The notes: a model not told the origin generated them from the letters alone. A stretch of DNA of 64,000 bases from Hexactinellida sp. DTS-2022 (GCA_028753945.1 JAPNXP010000017.1:1426001-1490000), one strand, 5' to 3'; shown: positions 31,186-42,455, numbered from the stretch's first letter. Made by a program: numbers and translations.

Positions 31186-33780
31186 ATGGGAGCAGCTCAA
31201 GCCAGCCAATATTCATCGGGATCTGATCAACAAGGAGGTGAGATTTTATGCAATTATAAAGTAATTATGTGTTAAATTGTATTATAATTGATTGCCGATT
31301 TTATCGGTGTAGCAAATGGATTAAAGAAAAAACAGCTGATGAAATAGCTGATCAGTTGGTATAACAATTACTAGTTAATAAATTGCTAAATTGCTAATAC
31401 ACCAAACATTATAAACACTTTGTTGTTATTACCAGTAATTCCAGGTATTTTGTCTCGTTAGACTTTTATCTCGAATGTTTAATTATTTACAAGCTGTTCG
31501 TCCTGCGCTAAGGGCGATTTCACTTATTGCGCTGGGACTTATCGCTTCGCTTATACTTCAAATACAAATATGATAAATCGGAATATATTTGTGGTTAGGT
31601 ATACAGAATAATATTTTAATTAATTGAATTGTACAAAATTATTTAACCCTTTATTTTAGAAAGAATTTCCTTGGACTTGTCCATAATTACGGATAATCTC
31701 CCTCACATCGACAAGGCAGAGGTTATTCGTATATTGTTGGAGTACGGCATTTCTATCGGTACTCATGTGTTACATATAATCGTGCATGATGTGGAGAAAA
31801 AATTCGTCGAGTTGACTAAGAAGTGTTCTGATGTAAGTGAACCCGTTATTGCAACTGATACAACTGCATTCGTTAACTGGTCAGAGACTCAGAAATTCCC
31901 ATGTCATGTCTGCTACCCGAAAACGAAGGATGATCTCGTTTCAATATTGAATCATCCAAAATATAAAGAAAAGAAGATTGGACTGTTGGGCTCTGCTTAC
32001 TCCTGGGAGAATCTATTTGGAGAAAGAGAGACGGTGCTAATAAACTTTGTACGTTTCAACTCTATGGAAGGGCATAGTGAGAAACGTGTTAAGATAGTAG
32101 ATCTGGAGAAGGGAATAGTGAGCATCTCCGGGGGCTGTACCATTCTGCAGAAGCACGGAGAGATGGGAATAGAGAGGGACCCTCTCCTGCTACCCTCCTG
32201 TGTCGTGTGCACAGATGCACATTATGCCGGCATTAGCTCTACTGGCTGCCATGTGAGTTATACGTAGTGTGTAAGTACAGTAGAACCTCGATAGGAAGAA
32301 CACGGTTAATACGAATCTCCGGGTAAGACGAACAAACAGTTCCACAAAATCAGGTCAATACAATGGCTATTCAATGGGTATACTCCGGTTAATACGAACT
32401 CCGTATAACGCTAACAAATTTTACCGTCCGTTGGTGTTCGAATTAACGAGGTTCTACTGATGTAGTTACAGAGTATACTATGTGAGGAATTACCAACTAA
32501 GATATAGTAATAAGAAAATAGAGGCTGTGAATAATTTTCTTTCAACACTTTAGGGTTGCGGTTTCAATGAAGGAACGCTATCTGATAGAATAAGGAAAAT
32601 AACCTTTTTAGATAGTACCGGAGAGGAACACGTTCTGGACATTGAAAAAGACGAGAGGCAGTTAAGAGCCGCTGCAATAGGATTGGGTTCTTTCGGAATA
32701 ATTACTGAGTTGCAATTCAAAATGATTCCGGAAATGTTAGTCGTAATTGAAAATCATTACTGGACACTATCTCAAATGAAGTACCACTTGGTTAACCGCC
32801 CATCTGATTGGATTTCATTCGAGCACTTCTGGTGGCCATTCGGCAGTGTATCCATCATAGATGCGTTCGAGTGTCTCACCACAGGGAGACTGACTAACTA
32901 CGACTACCAACAAGACAAGGTCTACTGTCGAATTGTAAGGCATTACAGAGACCCTTATAACCGGAAATATCCGTACTTTGAAAAAGCTAGCAAATCGTAT
33001 CTTTATCCTGATCAGCCTTATAGGGGGTTTGGAGAGTTAAAGGGGAAAAAAGATTACGTGTACTACTTCCAAGAGATTTTAGTTTGGCTAAGAAAGTACT
33101 TTTTTAAAGAACTCGAATCTGACATGGATTTAAGGTCCAAAATAATACCGGAGAAATTCACACCACTGGCTCAGGTCATTATTCTTAAACTGTTAAAGCA
33201 GCTCCAGTTCTGGCAGGATTTCGGCAGGCCCCGAGTTTCAACCTATTTCGATGCTGTCCATTATCTACCATTGGTATCAGCACTGCCCGTCAGACTAAAC
33301 AACATAGAGCTCTGCTTTAGAGCTTCGTCTCAACATGTAAGAGTCGCGGTCGGAAATGAAACCTTTGACAACTATTTAAGAGCATTAAACGAACTTGGAG
33401 TACGAATCCAGGATGAGGCGTACTATGGAAGGTTCCCAGTAAATCTCTGTATAGAATCGAGAATATGCGGTAATAGCCCCTGCCCTCTTGCTGCATGCTA
33501 TTCCGAGAGACCACAGTTGTTTTCCTATATCGACATTCTGTCATCAATCCATACCCCTACATGGGAGAACTTCGGCAATGAATTCTTCCAGGTTATCAAA
33601 TCTATTGACCCTAGAGTTAAGCCTGCACTGGGCAAACAGTGGGTGCTAATTGACGGTATCTATGAGCATTTACGTGAAGTGTGCAAGGAAGGACTAACGG
33701 AGCTCAGAAAGTTACAACAGAAATACGATAAAACTGGTAGATTTATGACTCCAGCTCTCGTTAAGCTATTTGAAGCGTAA
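31186..33780 (+). CDS. FAD-linked oxidase, aldonolactone (gulonolactone/arabinonolactone) oxidase-like
   Basis: Three exons, 31186-31237, 31660-32252 and 32554-33780, join with phases 1 and 0 to about 623 residues. An N-terminal exon MGAAQASQYSS has a Gly2 and Ser in N-myristoylation spacing. The FAD-binding type-4 domain follows (about 95-300): FPCHVCYPKTKDDLVSIL, KKIGLLGSAYSWENLF, GIVSISGGCTILQKHGE, ISSTGCHGCGFNEGTLSD and LRAAAIGLGSFGIITELQF. The remainder fits the C-terminal lactone-oxidase domain, with WISFEHFWWPFG and a terminal GRFMTPALVKLF resembling the family's GxFxNxYxxxLF ending. Relatives oxidise sugar lactones to ascorbate-type products and make H2O2. The exact substrate is unknown, and the N-terminal 90 residues are extra. 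Intron 2 contains a complete MITE. Confidence 0.75.
32278..32459. mobile_element. pogo-type MITE (family A), complete, in oxidase intron 2
   Basis: 182 bp, CAGTAGAACCTCGATAGGAAG to ATTAACGAGGTTCTACTG. TCCGTTGGTGTTCGAATTAACG and CAATGGCTATTCAATGGGTA are matched in reverse complement at 43655-43820, so the two are close relatives. Confidence 0.85.
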
Positions 33781-34375
33781 TACAGCTGTGCTCAGTGATG
33801 AAATAATCATAGTATTTAGGTATGCTCAGAATTCGCAGGTTTGGTGTCACTTATGAACCTCTAAAGTTGTTGTTATTGTGTTAGATCAGTCATTATAATT
33901 AGTATTGCTCATCAGTGATAATTTGTGTACTACTTACTCTGTAACAGGTACAACAGCTAAATAATATATTGTTTGCTTGTTTACTAACCCCCATCCCAGG
34001 AATTGTCTTATTTTGGCCTATACATGTGCTGCTCCTTTATCCAAGAGAACAGTCTGTTTCTAGGAAATTTCTCCCCCCCCAGGAAAAATTTCTGTATCAA
34101 ACCCTGTTAGGTGTTGAAAATATCGAGTTTTTATCGAATAATCGATGCCAAGGGAAATATAATGTACCATAAATTCACATTTACTTGATGATTTTGTCCA
34201 ATAGTGTAGTTATCAGGCAATTAATATATTGCTAACCCCATAAGCAAGATTAAAACGTGTATGTACTTAATTAAAGTTCAACAAACATAACCGTATGTAC
34301 ATATATATAGTATAGGTAAGAGAATATAAAATCACAATAAAAGTACTTGTTATATATAGTATGCTAATCGATTAG
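33781..34375. other. Convergent spacer between oxidase and PQ-loop gene
   Basis: 595 bp, AT-rich, with a C8 run near 34072 and AATAAAA on the complementary side just downstream of the PQ-loop stop. No gene or repeat family is recognised. The 67-codon frame at 33969 is not supported. Confidence 0.5.
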
Positions 34376-35383
34376 TTACTGAATAGAATTATAGCTAGTA
34401 TCTGAGGGTTTAAACTTTGATTCAACTCCACCCTCGCTCGTTTCTGATCCAGATTCTTCTTTTGAATTCTTCCAAAACGAAAATATTATGAATTGGACGA
34501 ATATTGTGAAATCAAAGCACAAGGTCCCAATACTTCCGATTAACCACGGCAACTTTTGTAGAATAAATATTCTATCCACACTATAGAGCAATATCCCTAG
34601 TCCATAAGTCAGATTACCCATTACAGCCATGATAAACATTGGCAGAGAGAGACCATACGTGGATTTACGTCGGAAATTTTTGATAATTTGAGGCACTCTC
34701 GAGCAAAGGTATAGAAGAGCTGAAATACAGCCTATTATATACCCGACAACATCTTCCCAACTTTTCGTATCTATCACCACATCTGAAGGAGTCGAGAGCA
34801 GAGACCTACCATGTACAACATGTCCCACTAACGGTGTATCAATGGGATACACACTCTTACCAAATATAAACATACCCGTGAATAGGACAATAACATAAAG
34901 CGGTTTGCCTGGTTTCAAGCGTTTATACCCTCTAAACTTGTGCCTCTTGTTCTTAAGTAAATAGTAGCAGTACTGTGTGAGCAGTACCGCGTCCATCATT
35001 ACAAAGTATATGGCGGTAACTATCTGAGTCGGAAGCTGCCCTGTAAGCAGCGCTCCCACCAAATTAGTGAGGTCGCCACCTAGCCATTGCAGGAGGAAAT
35101 AAGGGGAGAGAGCCACGTCAGCCTTACCGGTACGATAGTTCTTGATAAGTTGAGGGAGTTGGGCAAATAACCAAAACAGAATAGAGAACAGTCCGATAAT
35201 AAATGCTGCATACTGCAGAGTAGTTTGTACGCATTCACCGAAATATGTAATTATCCAATAGGTACCATTCGGACAGGATATGTTTGAACTGTTTTGTGAA
35301 ATAAAATTATGCGATGGAAGATAATAATGACATTCGGAAAGATGAATGGAGATTGTTAGAAGCAGCAGAGGGAGTAATACCAT
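34376..35383 (-). CDS. PQ-loop lysosomal amino-acid transporter-like protein
   Basis: 335 residues, intronless, complete. A cleavable-looking signal peptide (MVLLPLLLLTISIHLSEC) precedes an N-glycosylatable segment (NSSNIS, NGT) and about seven hydrophobic helices. Two PQ-loop motifs are visible: LPQLIKNYRTGKADVALSPYF (about residues 75-95) and VPQIIKNFRRKSTYGLSLPMF (about 230-250). Each begins a three-helix bundle, as in SLC66A1/PQLC2 and yeast Ypq proteins that export cationic amino acids from lysosome or vacuole. WLGGDLTNLVGALL and AVMGNLTYGLGILL follow the loops as expected. The substrate is inferred from the family only. A start-side signal peptide is unusual for SLC66A1. It is divergent from the receptor-like gene at 36394. 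Confidence 0.8.
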   Translation of the reverse strand: MVLLPLLLLTISIHLSECHYYLPSHNFISQNSSNISCPNGTYWIITYFGECVQTTLQYAAFIIGLFSILFWLFAQLPQLIKNYRTGKADVALSPYFLLQWLGGDLTNLVGALLTGQLPTQIVTAIYFVMMDAVLLTQYCYYLLKNKRHKFRGYKRLKPGKPLYVIVLFTGMFIFGKSVYPIDTPLVGHVVHGRSLLSTPSDVVIDTKSWEDVVGYIIGCISALLYLCSRVPQIIKNFRRKSTYGLSLPMFIMAVMGNLTYGLGILLYSVDRIFILQKLPWLIGSIGTLCFDFTIFVQFIIFSFWKNSKEESGSETSEGGVESKFKPSDTSYNSIQ

Positions 35384-36393
35384 TTAGTAGCTTGATAATA
35401 TTGAAACACAAACAATTGAATGTATAGGAAATATAACAATTTGATTCAACCTATATGATGGTGTAAATAAATAGAAGTATATAATCAACTAAAATCACCA
35501 CGAGGTAGGTAACAGGGGTTTAGCTAGCAATGCCTAGCATATTATATTTCAACTCAATTATGATATCATAGTATCAGTTGCTTTCCCAGTGCAATATGGA
35601 TTAGCTGCAATAATGTAATAATAGTATTCATAAATGGTACAAATGTGAAAAGTTAGACAGTAAATAATTACTTGTAGTATTATCTAATTAGAAGTGCGGA
35701 CCTGAAAACTTACAAATGCAAAATTGTTAATTAATTAATTAAGTTTTTTATTAAATTAATCGTTTTTTACAAAATAGGAAAGTTTAAAGGAGCCTAAAGT
35801 TGAAAGTTTAAAGGAGCCTAAAGTTCGTATCCTTCATCTGTTTCAATCAAGTCGTTTTTCTGATAAATTAGATGACAGTACTTATAAGTAAATAGTGAAG
35901 CAGTAATATCCCGAATTCTATGAATAACGATTCTGTCAGGACATATTTAACTGAGGTTCCCAAGTTAATACTTTGCTGTAATAAGTAAACGGTTAATAGA
36001 ATTCGATATCGGCATAATAGTTTTGTCGCATGAATAGTAGCTTTTTCTGCTAATCTACTTAGATGTACACTAATTAAATGAAGATGATCTATGCAATTTG
36101 TGATCTTCAATATTTTACATAGTGGGTATAGAGTATTTAGCAAACCATATGTTGATTAATTAATTGGTAAGATTCCATAAGGTTGGGTGTATAGATCACA
36201 ACCAATTGATATTTTCTACCATTCTACAATCTCAATTATTTCGTGATTTATTCATTGTCTACATACAGGTGAGATAATATGAGGTTATCAGAGCCATTGT
36301 TAGTTCTCCAATTGCAAGTGCGAGACTATATAAAAATAGGATAGAAATGAAATAATAAAAAATACATCATTATTATTTTCAAATTAATATTGA
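35384..36393. other. Divergent spacer, no gene recognised
   Basis: 1 kb of AT-rich DNA between the PQ-loop and receptor-like genes. GAAAGTTTAAAGGAGCCTAAA is tandemly repeated at about 35779-35823 (unit near 24 bp, two copies). No MITE end is seen. Confidence 0.5.
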
Positions 36394-37857
36394 ATGGATG
36401 CACCAACTAAAAGTCCACCTACTTACTCAAAACGATGTTCTATTGCCAATATCATTGACGATGTGCCGGCTAAGCAAAGTATGCTACGTAAGAAGAGTAC
36501 TATTCGTGAGCCACAAAAGAAAACGAAACCCAAGCACTTGAATAGAGGCTGGATTTATGTGATAGGAGCGCTATGTGTGGTCTGCGCGGTGGCCATTTGG
36601 GTATTCTTCTTTATTCCAGGTGCTCTCCACGCGATGAAGAATAAAAAGTCTGAGTTGAACAATACAGTGAATGAAGATCTTCTTGAAAGCCTGAATTTAA
36701 CATCCATATTTGTAACGTGTCCAGACCAATATTCGTATTCGTTGCATTCCAACAAATGCCAACCTGCTTGCGGGCGATGGAGCATATGTGGGTATGCGTG
36801 TCTGTACATAAAGCAGGGAATTCTAGCTTTAACGGCCATAACTGGAGTCATTGTGAGTATTTATGCCATATTTAGTTGGGTTAAACTTAGAGATACATGG
36901 AAATTTCAACACTACCCGATCATAGTTTGCATTTGTGTCAATCTATTTCTGTCCCTCTCTTTCGCAATATCGGATATCCCAGGGGTGTATCTATTCTACT
37001 GCCACGCTAGACATATCTCACTCGAAGAGCTAAATCAAAACCCGGGAATTCATATTCAAGTCTTTGGTACAATTATTCACTACTTGGGACTCTCAAATCG
37101 CCTTTGGTTCTTAGTAGCGCTATTCCACATAGTTGTCGTCGTGTTTTATCCCATGAAAGATCTTTTTACAGGAAGGAAAACGGTAATAATAACACTCATA
37201 ATTGAAATCGCAATTTGTTTCGGGCTTCCAGTCATTGCTGAGATAGTACCTTATGCACTCGGGATTAAGTATAGGTACTTTGACGAGATTGAAATGCCAA
37301 CTTTGAATGATATAACAGCAAACGCAGTGGTTGGATTTACCCCACACGTGATTATAACTGCGCTTACAATGACATTAGTGATCCTCATTCTATACAAAAC
37401 GAGGATTCAAGCTCTAAAGATGAAACAATTTGGTGAAGGGTATGAACTCCAAGCTATTGAGAAACGACTGTTGGTATTTACAGTTCTGTACTTCATCATT
37501 TCTTCTATCATAGTTATTTCCCTCATTATCCATTTTTTCGTTGACATACAAATCAAAAAGACCTTCGATGACTACTTGGCTTTAATTACATTAGAAAGTC
37601 CCTATGAGTACATTAACAATCCGGGTACAAACGAATCATTGAAAAATCTCCTGTCAATCGAGAGTCAACGTTTAATCACGGAAGTGACGCTGCCTATTTT
37701 GTTGTACATACGCGGGATGGGAAACCGATTGATGTTTGTTTCTGTTTTTGTTGTTATTAATGTCCGATGTGGGTGCAAGAAAAAGGAACCTCTGAGAAAA
37801 CAGAGCATTTCTAAGAGCAAAGAGGTGGTGTTCAAAAATGCAAGCGCTAAAGTCTGA
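36394..37857 (+). CDS. Seven-transmembrane receptor-like protein with extra N-terminal anchor
   Basis: 487 residues, intronless, complete. A basic cytoplasmic N-terminus (1-52) leads to a hydrophobic helix (about 53-75). Next comes a short Cys-bearing loop (CPDQYSYSLHSNKCQPACGRW, CGYAC), then seven helices, including GILALTAITGVIVSIYAIFSW, HYPIIVCICVNLFLSLSFAI, LWFLVALFHIVVVVFYPM and VFTVLYFIISSIIVISLIIHF. A basic tail KSKEVVFKNASAKV follows the last. The Cys pattern before helix 1 and the arrangement of the bundle recall Frizzled or adhesion-type receptors, but no KTxxxW motif or GPS site is seen. It has no recognisable ligand-binding domain. I cannot place it in a known receptor class. Lineage-specific 7TM families of this kind are common in sponges. 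Confidence 0.65.
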   Translation: MDAPTKSPPTYSKRCSIANIIDDVPAKQSMLRKKSTIREPQKKTKPKHLNRGWIYVIGALCVVCAVAIWVFFFIPGALHAMKNKKSELNNTVNEDLLESLNLTSIFVTCPDQYSYSLHSNKCQPACGRWSICGYACLYIKQGILALTAITGVIVSIYAIFSWVKLRDTWKFQHYPIIVCICVNLFLSLSFAISDIPGVYLFYCHARHISLEELNQNPGIHIQVFGTIIHYLGLSNRLWFLVALFHIVVVVFYPMKDLFTGRKTVIITLIIEIAICFGLPVIAEIVPYALGIKYRYFDEIEMPTLNDITANAVVGFTPHVIITALTMTLVILILYKTRIQALKMKQFGEGYELQAIEKRLLVFTVLYFIISSIIVISLIIHFFVDIQIKKTFDDYLALITLESPYEYINNPGTNESLKNLLSIESQRLITEVTLPILLYIRGMGNRLMFVSVFVVINVRCGCKKKEPLRKQSISKSKEVVFKNASAKV

Positions 37858-38159
37858 ATATATTGCATTATTTATGCTCAGCTCTCCAGTGGTATTGGTA
37901 TAAGTTAATTTGTGTTATTCTTCTAATTAAACACATTTTTAGATTTGACCCTGCGTTGTTAATATTAAACTGAATATGTTTTCAATCCACAATAATTTCA
38001 AACTATTAATTAAAAAGTTGTACATACTACATAGTATATGGGAATATTGGTCACTAAGAAAAATCAACAGAGAACTCATAATCCTGAATACAGTCTGGCA
38101 CACACAAGGTAAAATAAACTAGCCCTACAAGCATGCTCAATTTACAAGTACAATAGGGG
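37858..38159. other. Short spacer, nothing recognised
   Basis: 302 bp of AT-rich sequence after the receptor-like gene. No MITE ends or coding sequence were found. Confidence 0.5.
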
Positions 38160-38377
38160 TTATTTTTTGAAAAATCCCTTGAGGATGACACCTGCTACTC
38201 CCCCTCCCCCTTTGTTAGCGGAACACTGGTTGGTATTCCCCATGCAGCAGCCCTTACTCCAGCCACAGGCGGCGCATGGAGTGAGCATACTCTCGGGGTT
38301 CGCAGGGTGCCGCGGGCAGCGCTGCAGTCCTGGCTGGGCCCAGGTGTGAGGTCCTCTGTAGTCAAATACGCCAGACA
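38160..38377 (-). CDS. Small cysteine-rich exon, unknown protein
   Basis: GC-rich open stretch of about 72 codons in an AT-rich surrounding, ending in a stop after ILKGFFKK. An acceptor-like ATGTAG ends at 38378, so this is probably the last exon of a minus-strand gene whose first exon I could not identify. The residues FDYRGPHTWAQPGLQRCP, CAACGWSKGCCMGNTNQC and KGGGGVAG give seven cysteines in 35 positions, like small secreted or zinc-binding domains. The complementary frame is also open for 60 codons but has no acceptor and is poorer in structure. No family is recognised. Confidence 0.4.
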
Positions 38378-39994
38378 CTACATTGATGGTGCAATAATAA
38401 TAATGTTATTAATTAAGTCACAAATAGGTGTGGTTACTACAATTCGCCAGCGGAGAATAAATAAAACCAATAGACTTGGTTTACTTCAAAATACATACTG
38501 ATATTTCATATACTGTATGCCAACCTATATTTACAGTTAATTGTAGTACAAATATTTACGAACCAATGTATCTACACTCAAAATATTTCAGTTAATCGCA
38601 ACAGATTCTTTGGAACGAACATGTCCCAATTAAAGCGAAGTCGATTGTTTTTAAGTAAAATTAATTATAAATTAAAGAACTCACTTATAATTTTGTAGTT
38701 TGGAGTCTTCTTGTTTATAACGAAATCTTAATCCATGATATTATTGGCTGTTATTTATATTCTTGGTGCAGAATTGAGTATAAATATGATGTAATATTCA
38801 CAATACTAGTAATAGCACAAGGTCCTAGGTAGGTGGTAAAATATGAATATTGCATCATATTTGTTAGGAAGTTCGATACATAAGTACGTATATGGATAGA
38901 ACTGATTAACTGATCTTATTGAATATCGTTAATTTTATTAATATGTAATAAGGGTCATATTTCAAAGGACAATCAGGTTATATTAAAAGAACAATTAATA
39001 TTGTAAAAGAAGAGCTGCAATTGCCTGAATTACTGAGTTGTCATTAAATCGAGCCTACTCAGCCTAGAGCTGTCATTAATCTGAATATTTTTTGCATTCT
39101 TGGAATTTGTCAAATTTATTTTTTGCAATATTGAAATTTTTTACAATACGTACTTCTACAAGATTGGCATTTTTCGAATTTATTTTCATAGGTTGGAATA
39201 TGTGTTTAAATATAGTAGAACCTCATTAATAACTTAATACTTACCGTCAAATGTGTAAAAGCGTATGTACTAACCTAAAATTGGTATTTAATCGTATTCG
39301 TATAAATCGTGTAAATATTAACGAGGTTCTACTGTGTGTATTAAAAGCGCATCTTGATAAAGGTTTTGACAAACCACCTTTTAATTTGAGATAGATAACA
39401 AAAATAGGTATTAACAACCCTTGAAAATAAAATGCTATCAAATCCACTTCCATTACGCATTAGTTAACATATTCCGTTGAAAAAGATTGCATTGTAATTT
39501 ATTTTTGTTGTTATTTACCCAGGATTTATAACAAAATTTAATGTAGCCCATAAGGGGAATTCTTTTAACTGGTTTGAGCTATAATTTCATACTATACGTT
39601 ATTTAAATCAGGGGTGAATTCATTTATTTGATAGCTTTTTTACAAAATGGTCACTTTTGTCAGCTTTTGTAATCTCCTTTGTTAGTAGTAAATAATATAA
39701 GTAATGGTATAACAGTTTTACTACAATGTAGATACGACTAAATCATGCATGCATTTGGAGATTTGCTAGTCAATGCAGCTACATCCGTGGTTGTAGCATG
39801 TATTGCTAGTAAATTACAAATTGTTGTGCAATATAATCCTCAATCAATATGGCAGGGGCTTCACTATCGTTACGATACCGAGAGATTTATTACAATATAA
39901 TAAGGAAACACGCTTAATTACAACCATCAGATAATCGCTAATAAGCTAGAATAAGCAAGTGATATAATTGCCCTCTCTAACATAAGTCTAGCTA
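38378..39994. other. Spacer with MITE remnants
   Basis: Contains a family E-like arm near 38585-38650 (GTCCCAATTAAAGCGAAGTCG), a family A MITE at 39213-39334, and AT-rich sequence otherwise. No further exon is recognised on either strand. Confidence 0.5.
39213..39334. mobile_element. pogo-type MITE (family A), shortened
   Basis: TAGTAGAACCTCATTAATAAC to AATATTAACGAGGTTCTACTG. It is 122 bp, so the centre is deleted relative to the 182-bp copy at 32278. Confidence 0.65.
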
Positions 39995-40507
39995 CTAGAA
40001 GAGATTCGTCTTCTTCATAATCCTAAGAAACTCCGGTTCGTTAATTTCCCCATCTCCGTCCTGGTCTGCTTCGTCTATCATCTCCTGCAGCTCTTCGTCA
40101 GTCATGTTCTCTCCCAGTTCCTTTGCGACGCGCTTCAAGTTCTTAAACGATATCTTCCCCGTGGAATCATCGTCGAATAACTTGAATGCTTTCAGTATTT
40201 CTTCTTTGGAATCTTTCTCAGACATTTTTACAGTCATTATTTGTAAGAATTCATTGAAGTCAATCTGTCCAGTACTGTCCTTATCTAGATCGGCGATTAA
40301 CTTCTTGATCTCCTCCCGCTTCGGTTCGAACCCCAGAGCTCGCATAGCTACCTTCAGCTCCTTAACGTCTATGGAGCCGGACCCGTCCGTGTCGAACAGG
40401 TCGAACGCCTCCCGCACCTCCTGCTTCTGCTCCTCTGTCAGCTCCGAGCGGGGCGCCTGCTTCTTCTTCGTCGTGAGAGCTCCCTTCCTGAATGATGGAG
40501 CTGCCAT
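39995..40507 (-). CDS. Centrin
   Basis: EF-hand calcium protein of centrioles and basal bodies, also in TREX-2 and XPC complexes. 170 residues, complete and intronless, the usual centrin length. After a basic N-terminus ([15 protein letters not shown]) four EF-hand loops are visible: [36 protein letters not shown] and [12 protein letters not shown]. The linker [21 protein letters not shown] is centrin-type, and the C-terminal [11 protein letters not shown] hydrophobic end is as in CETN1/2. Loops 2 and 3 lack the Gly at position 4 but keep the position-12 residue (Glu or Asn), and loop 3 has Asn where Glu is expected, so it may bind calcium poorly. CETN2 versus CETN1 cannot be decided. Confidence 0.93.
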   Translation of the reverse strand: MAAPSFRKGALTTKKKQAPRSELTEEQKQEVREAFDLFDTDGSGSIDVKELKVAMRALGFEPKREEIKKLIADLDKDSTGQIDFNEFLQIMTVKMSEKDSKEEILKAFKLFDDDSTGKISFKNLKRVAKELGENMTDEELQEMIDEADQDGDGEINEPEFLRIMKKTNLF

Positions 40508-40749
40508 CTATCGCAACCAAATACTCAGATACCCTTAGGAGTTAATATAACACAATCGGAAATTAATCGATAATTATTTAATGAATAACTACTATTATCG
40601 TGTGTCGTCAATAATGAGCTTAATTGGAATATTAATTAGGAATTAGACTAATTAATTGGAATTGCGCACTATTGCTCCATTTGGTATTGTCATAATAATG
40701 ATTGCAATTAATTAATTAACAATTCCTTAAACACTGCTAAAATTGCTAA

Positions 40750-41871
40750 TTAATTGAGAGACAAACTCCTATTCTTCCATCTGACAGCGTCTCTATGTTT
40801 GCGCTTACAATCTCGCATCAAAGATGCAGCTTTTTCGTGCCATTCTTGGTGCAAAGTTTCCAAATCTTGTTGACGACAAAACTTAATCTGATCTAATCTA
40901 TTTCTGAGTTTGCTATCGGTTGAGTGAAAAAAGAATAAATTTTGTGTCTCAGAATTAGAAGATTCCTTCACACTATTACTCTGTTCAGAAGTATTACAGT
41001 CTGTAACAAAGTGATGCTCCGTATCAACTAAACGAGACGCCCCATTTTCCTGTATATTCTCAAATATATAAGGTTTAGCTAATATGTTGCGCTCAGTTTC
41101 TTGTATTTCAAAGTTAAACATTCCATCTTCTATTTCAGGACCGGTGTTCGTGTTCCCAAATAGAGATGCTATAGAGGTTCCATTGTTGTACTCGTAGTAG
41201 GTTTGTCGTGATACCTTAGGAGTTTCGTTTGTTTCAATTTGAGTTTGTTTCGGTGATAATTCTACAAGGGAATCTTGTTTTTCTGTTGAAGGTGTATCTC
41301 TCCTTTCTATAACGTATTTCCTATGTGACTCGAGAGTCGGGTCAAATCGTATAACATGCTTTATTACTCTACGAGGCCTCTTTTCTTCGTGAATTTCTTT
41401 TCCCAAGACATCGCCTAGGATTTTTAAATATTTTTGTTTCTCATCAACAAAATTATTTTTATCCTCTTCAATCTCAACTTCAGAACTACAATCAGCAAAC
41501 CGCTCATCTAATCTAAACCTGTCATCATTTCTCGTCTGTTGTTGCAGTTTAAATAACTTTGCTCCTAAATTCCCCTCAAACTGAGGTTTGTCAGGAAATC
41601 TATATGTCTCTATTTGACCATTTGATTTGGTAGGGTCTCCATTGAAAATATCCTTTGATTTATCGCGATTATCTTTGCATTTTACGAAACTATCATTGTC
41701 AACATCATTATCATCTGAATCGGAATCGAACTTTACATGTTTTGAGTTGGAATTAGAATTTAATTTCAAAGAAGCAGAAACAATAGTTTTATTGCTCTTC
41801 ATTTCCTTCATTCTATTCTCCATTGCCTGTAATCTAGCTTCATTGGACTTGCTTTTCTTATGTGCCTCCAT
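40750..41871 (-). CDS. NOL8-like protein, C-terminal domain only
   Basis: 373-residue frame matching the conserved C-terminal part of nucleolar protein 8, which supports 60S assembly and binds Rag GTPases in vertebrates. Conserved blocks in order: RLQAMENRMKEMKSNK, the acidic KHVKFDSDSDDND, PQFEGNLGAKLFKLQQ, DDRFRLDERFAD, RVIKHVIRFDPTLESH, VSRQTYYEYNNGTSIASLF, NLFFFHSTDSKLRNR and LMRDCKRKHRDAVRWKNRS. Vertebrate NOL8 has an N-terminal RRM and a long middle region; neither is seen here. The first Met (MEAHKKSKSNEARLQ) follows an AG, so this may be the last exon of a larger gene. The next upstream 2 kb contain no recognisable RRM. Either the exon is distant or the gene is a reduced form. Confidence 0.72.
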   Translation of the reverse strand: MEAHKKSKSNEARLQAMENRMKEMKSNKTIVSASLKLNSNSNSKHVKFDSDSDDNDVDNDSFVKCKDNRDKSKDIFNGDPTKSNGQIETYRFPDKPQFEGNLGAKLFKLQQQTRNDDRFRLDERFADCSSEVEIEEDKNNFVDEKQKYLKILGDVLGKEIHEEKRPRRVIKHVIRFDPTLESHRKYVIERRDTPSTEKQDSLVELSPKQTQIETNETPKVSRQTYYEYNNGTSIASLFGNTNTGPEIEDGMFNFEIQETERNILAKPYIFENIQENGASRLVDTEHHFVTDCNTSEQSNSVKESSNSETQNLFFFHSTDSKLRNRLDQIKFCRQQDLETLHQEWHEKAASLMRDCKRKHRDAVRWKNRSLSLN

Positions 41872-42455
41872 TCTTAATTCATAACTTTTCGCTATTAATC
41901 CGGAATACAGTATAACCTCGTTAGTACGAACAAGGTTAATAATACTTAATAGGAAATTCCAGTTAATACGAATACGGATAATACTTATCCTTAATGATCA
42001 GAAATTTTAGATTCAATTAGCTAATTATTTAGTTAATGAGTTTATCACCTCCATAAAGATGTGTATTCAAAATTTCGATATTTATATCATACTTTACATA
42101 TCGTTTTATCTAAACAGCCATGTTGAAACATCTACAAGTGATAATTATTATGCTCCTATAAGCTTTAAGGATCAATTAATATCAGCACCAGTCGATCCTC
42201 AGGCTAAGGAAATCAAAAACATGACTCGCTCGATAGCTGAAAGAACAGGTTACTTATATTTTTGGAGCTCAGTTACTGGTAACTGAACTTCCATATAGGA
42301 AGTGTTTGAATTCTAAAAGACCCATAACCTCAGAAATGAAATTTAGACATAAATAAAAACAACTTCAGTAACTCAGCTCCATAAAAGTATTTTGCTGAAA
42401 GAATTACCCACTGTCTCGTCTTGCTCTAGAAAATAATGATGAAAATCCTACAGAA

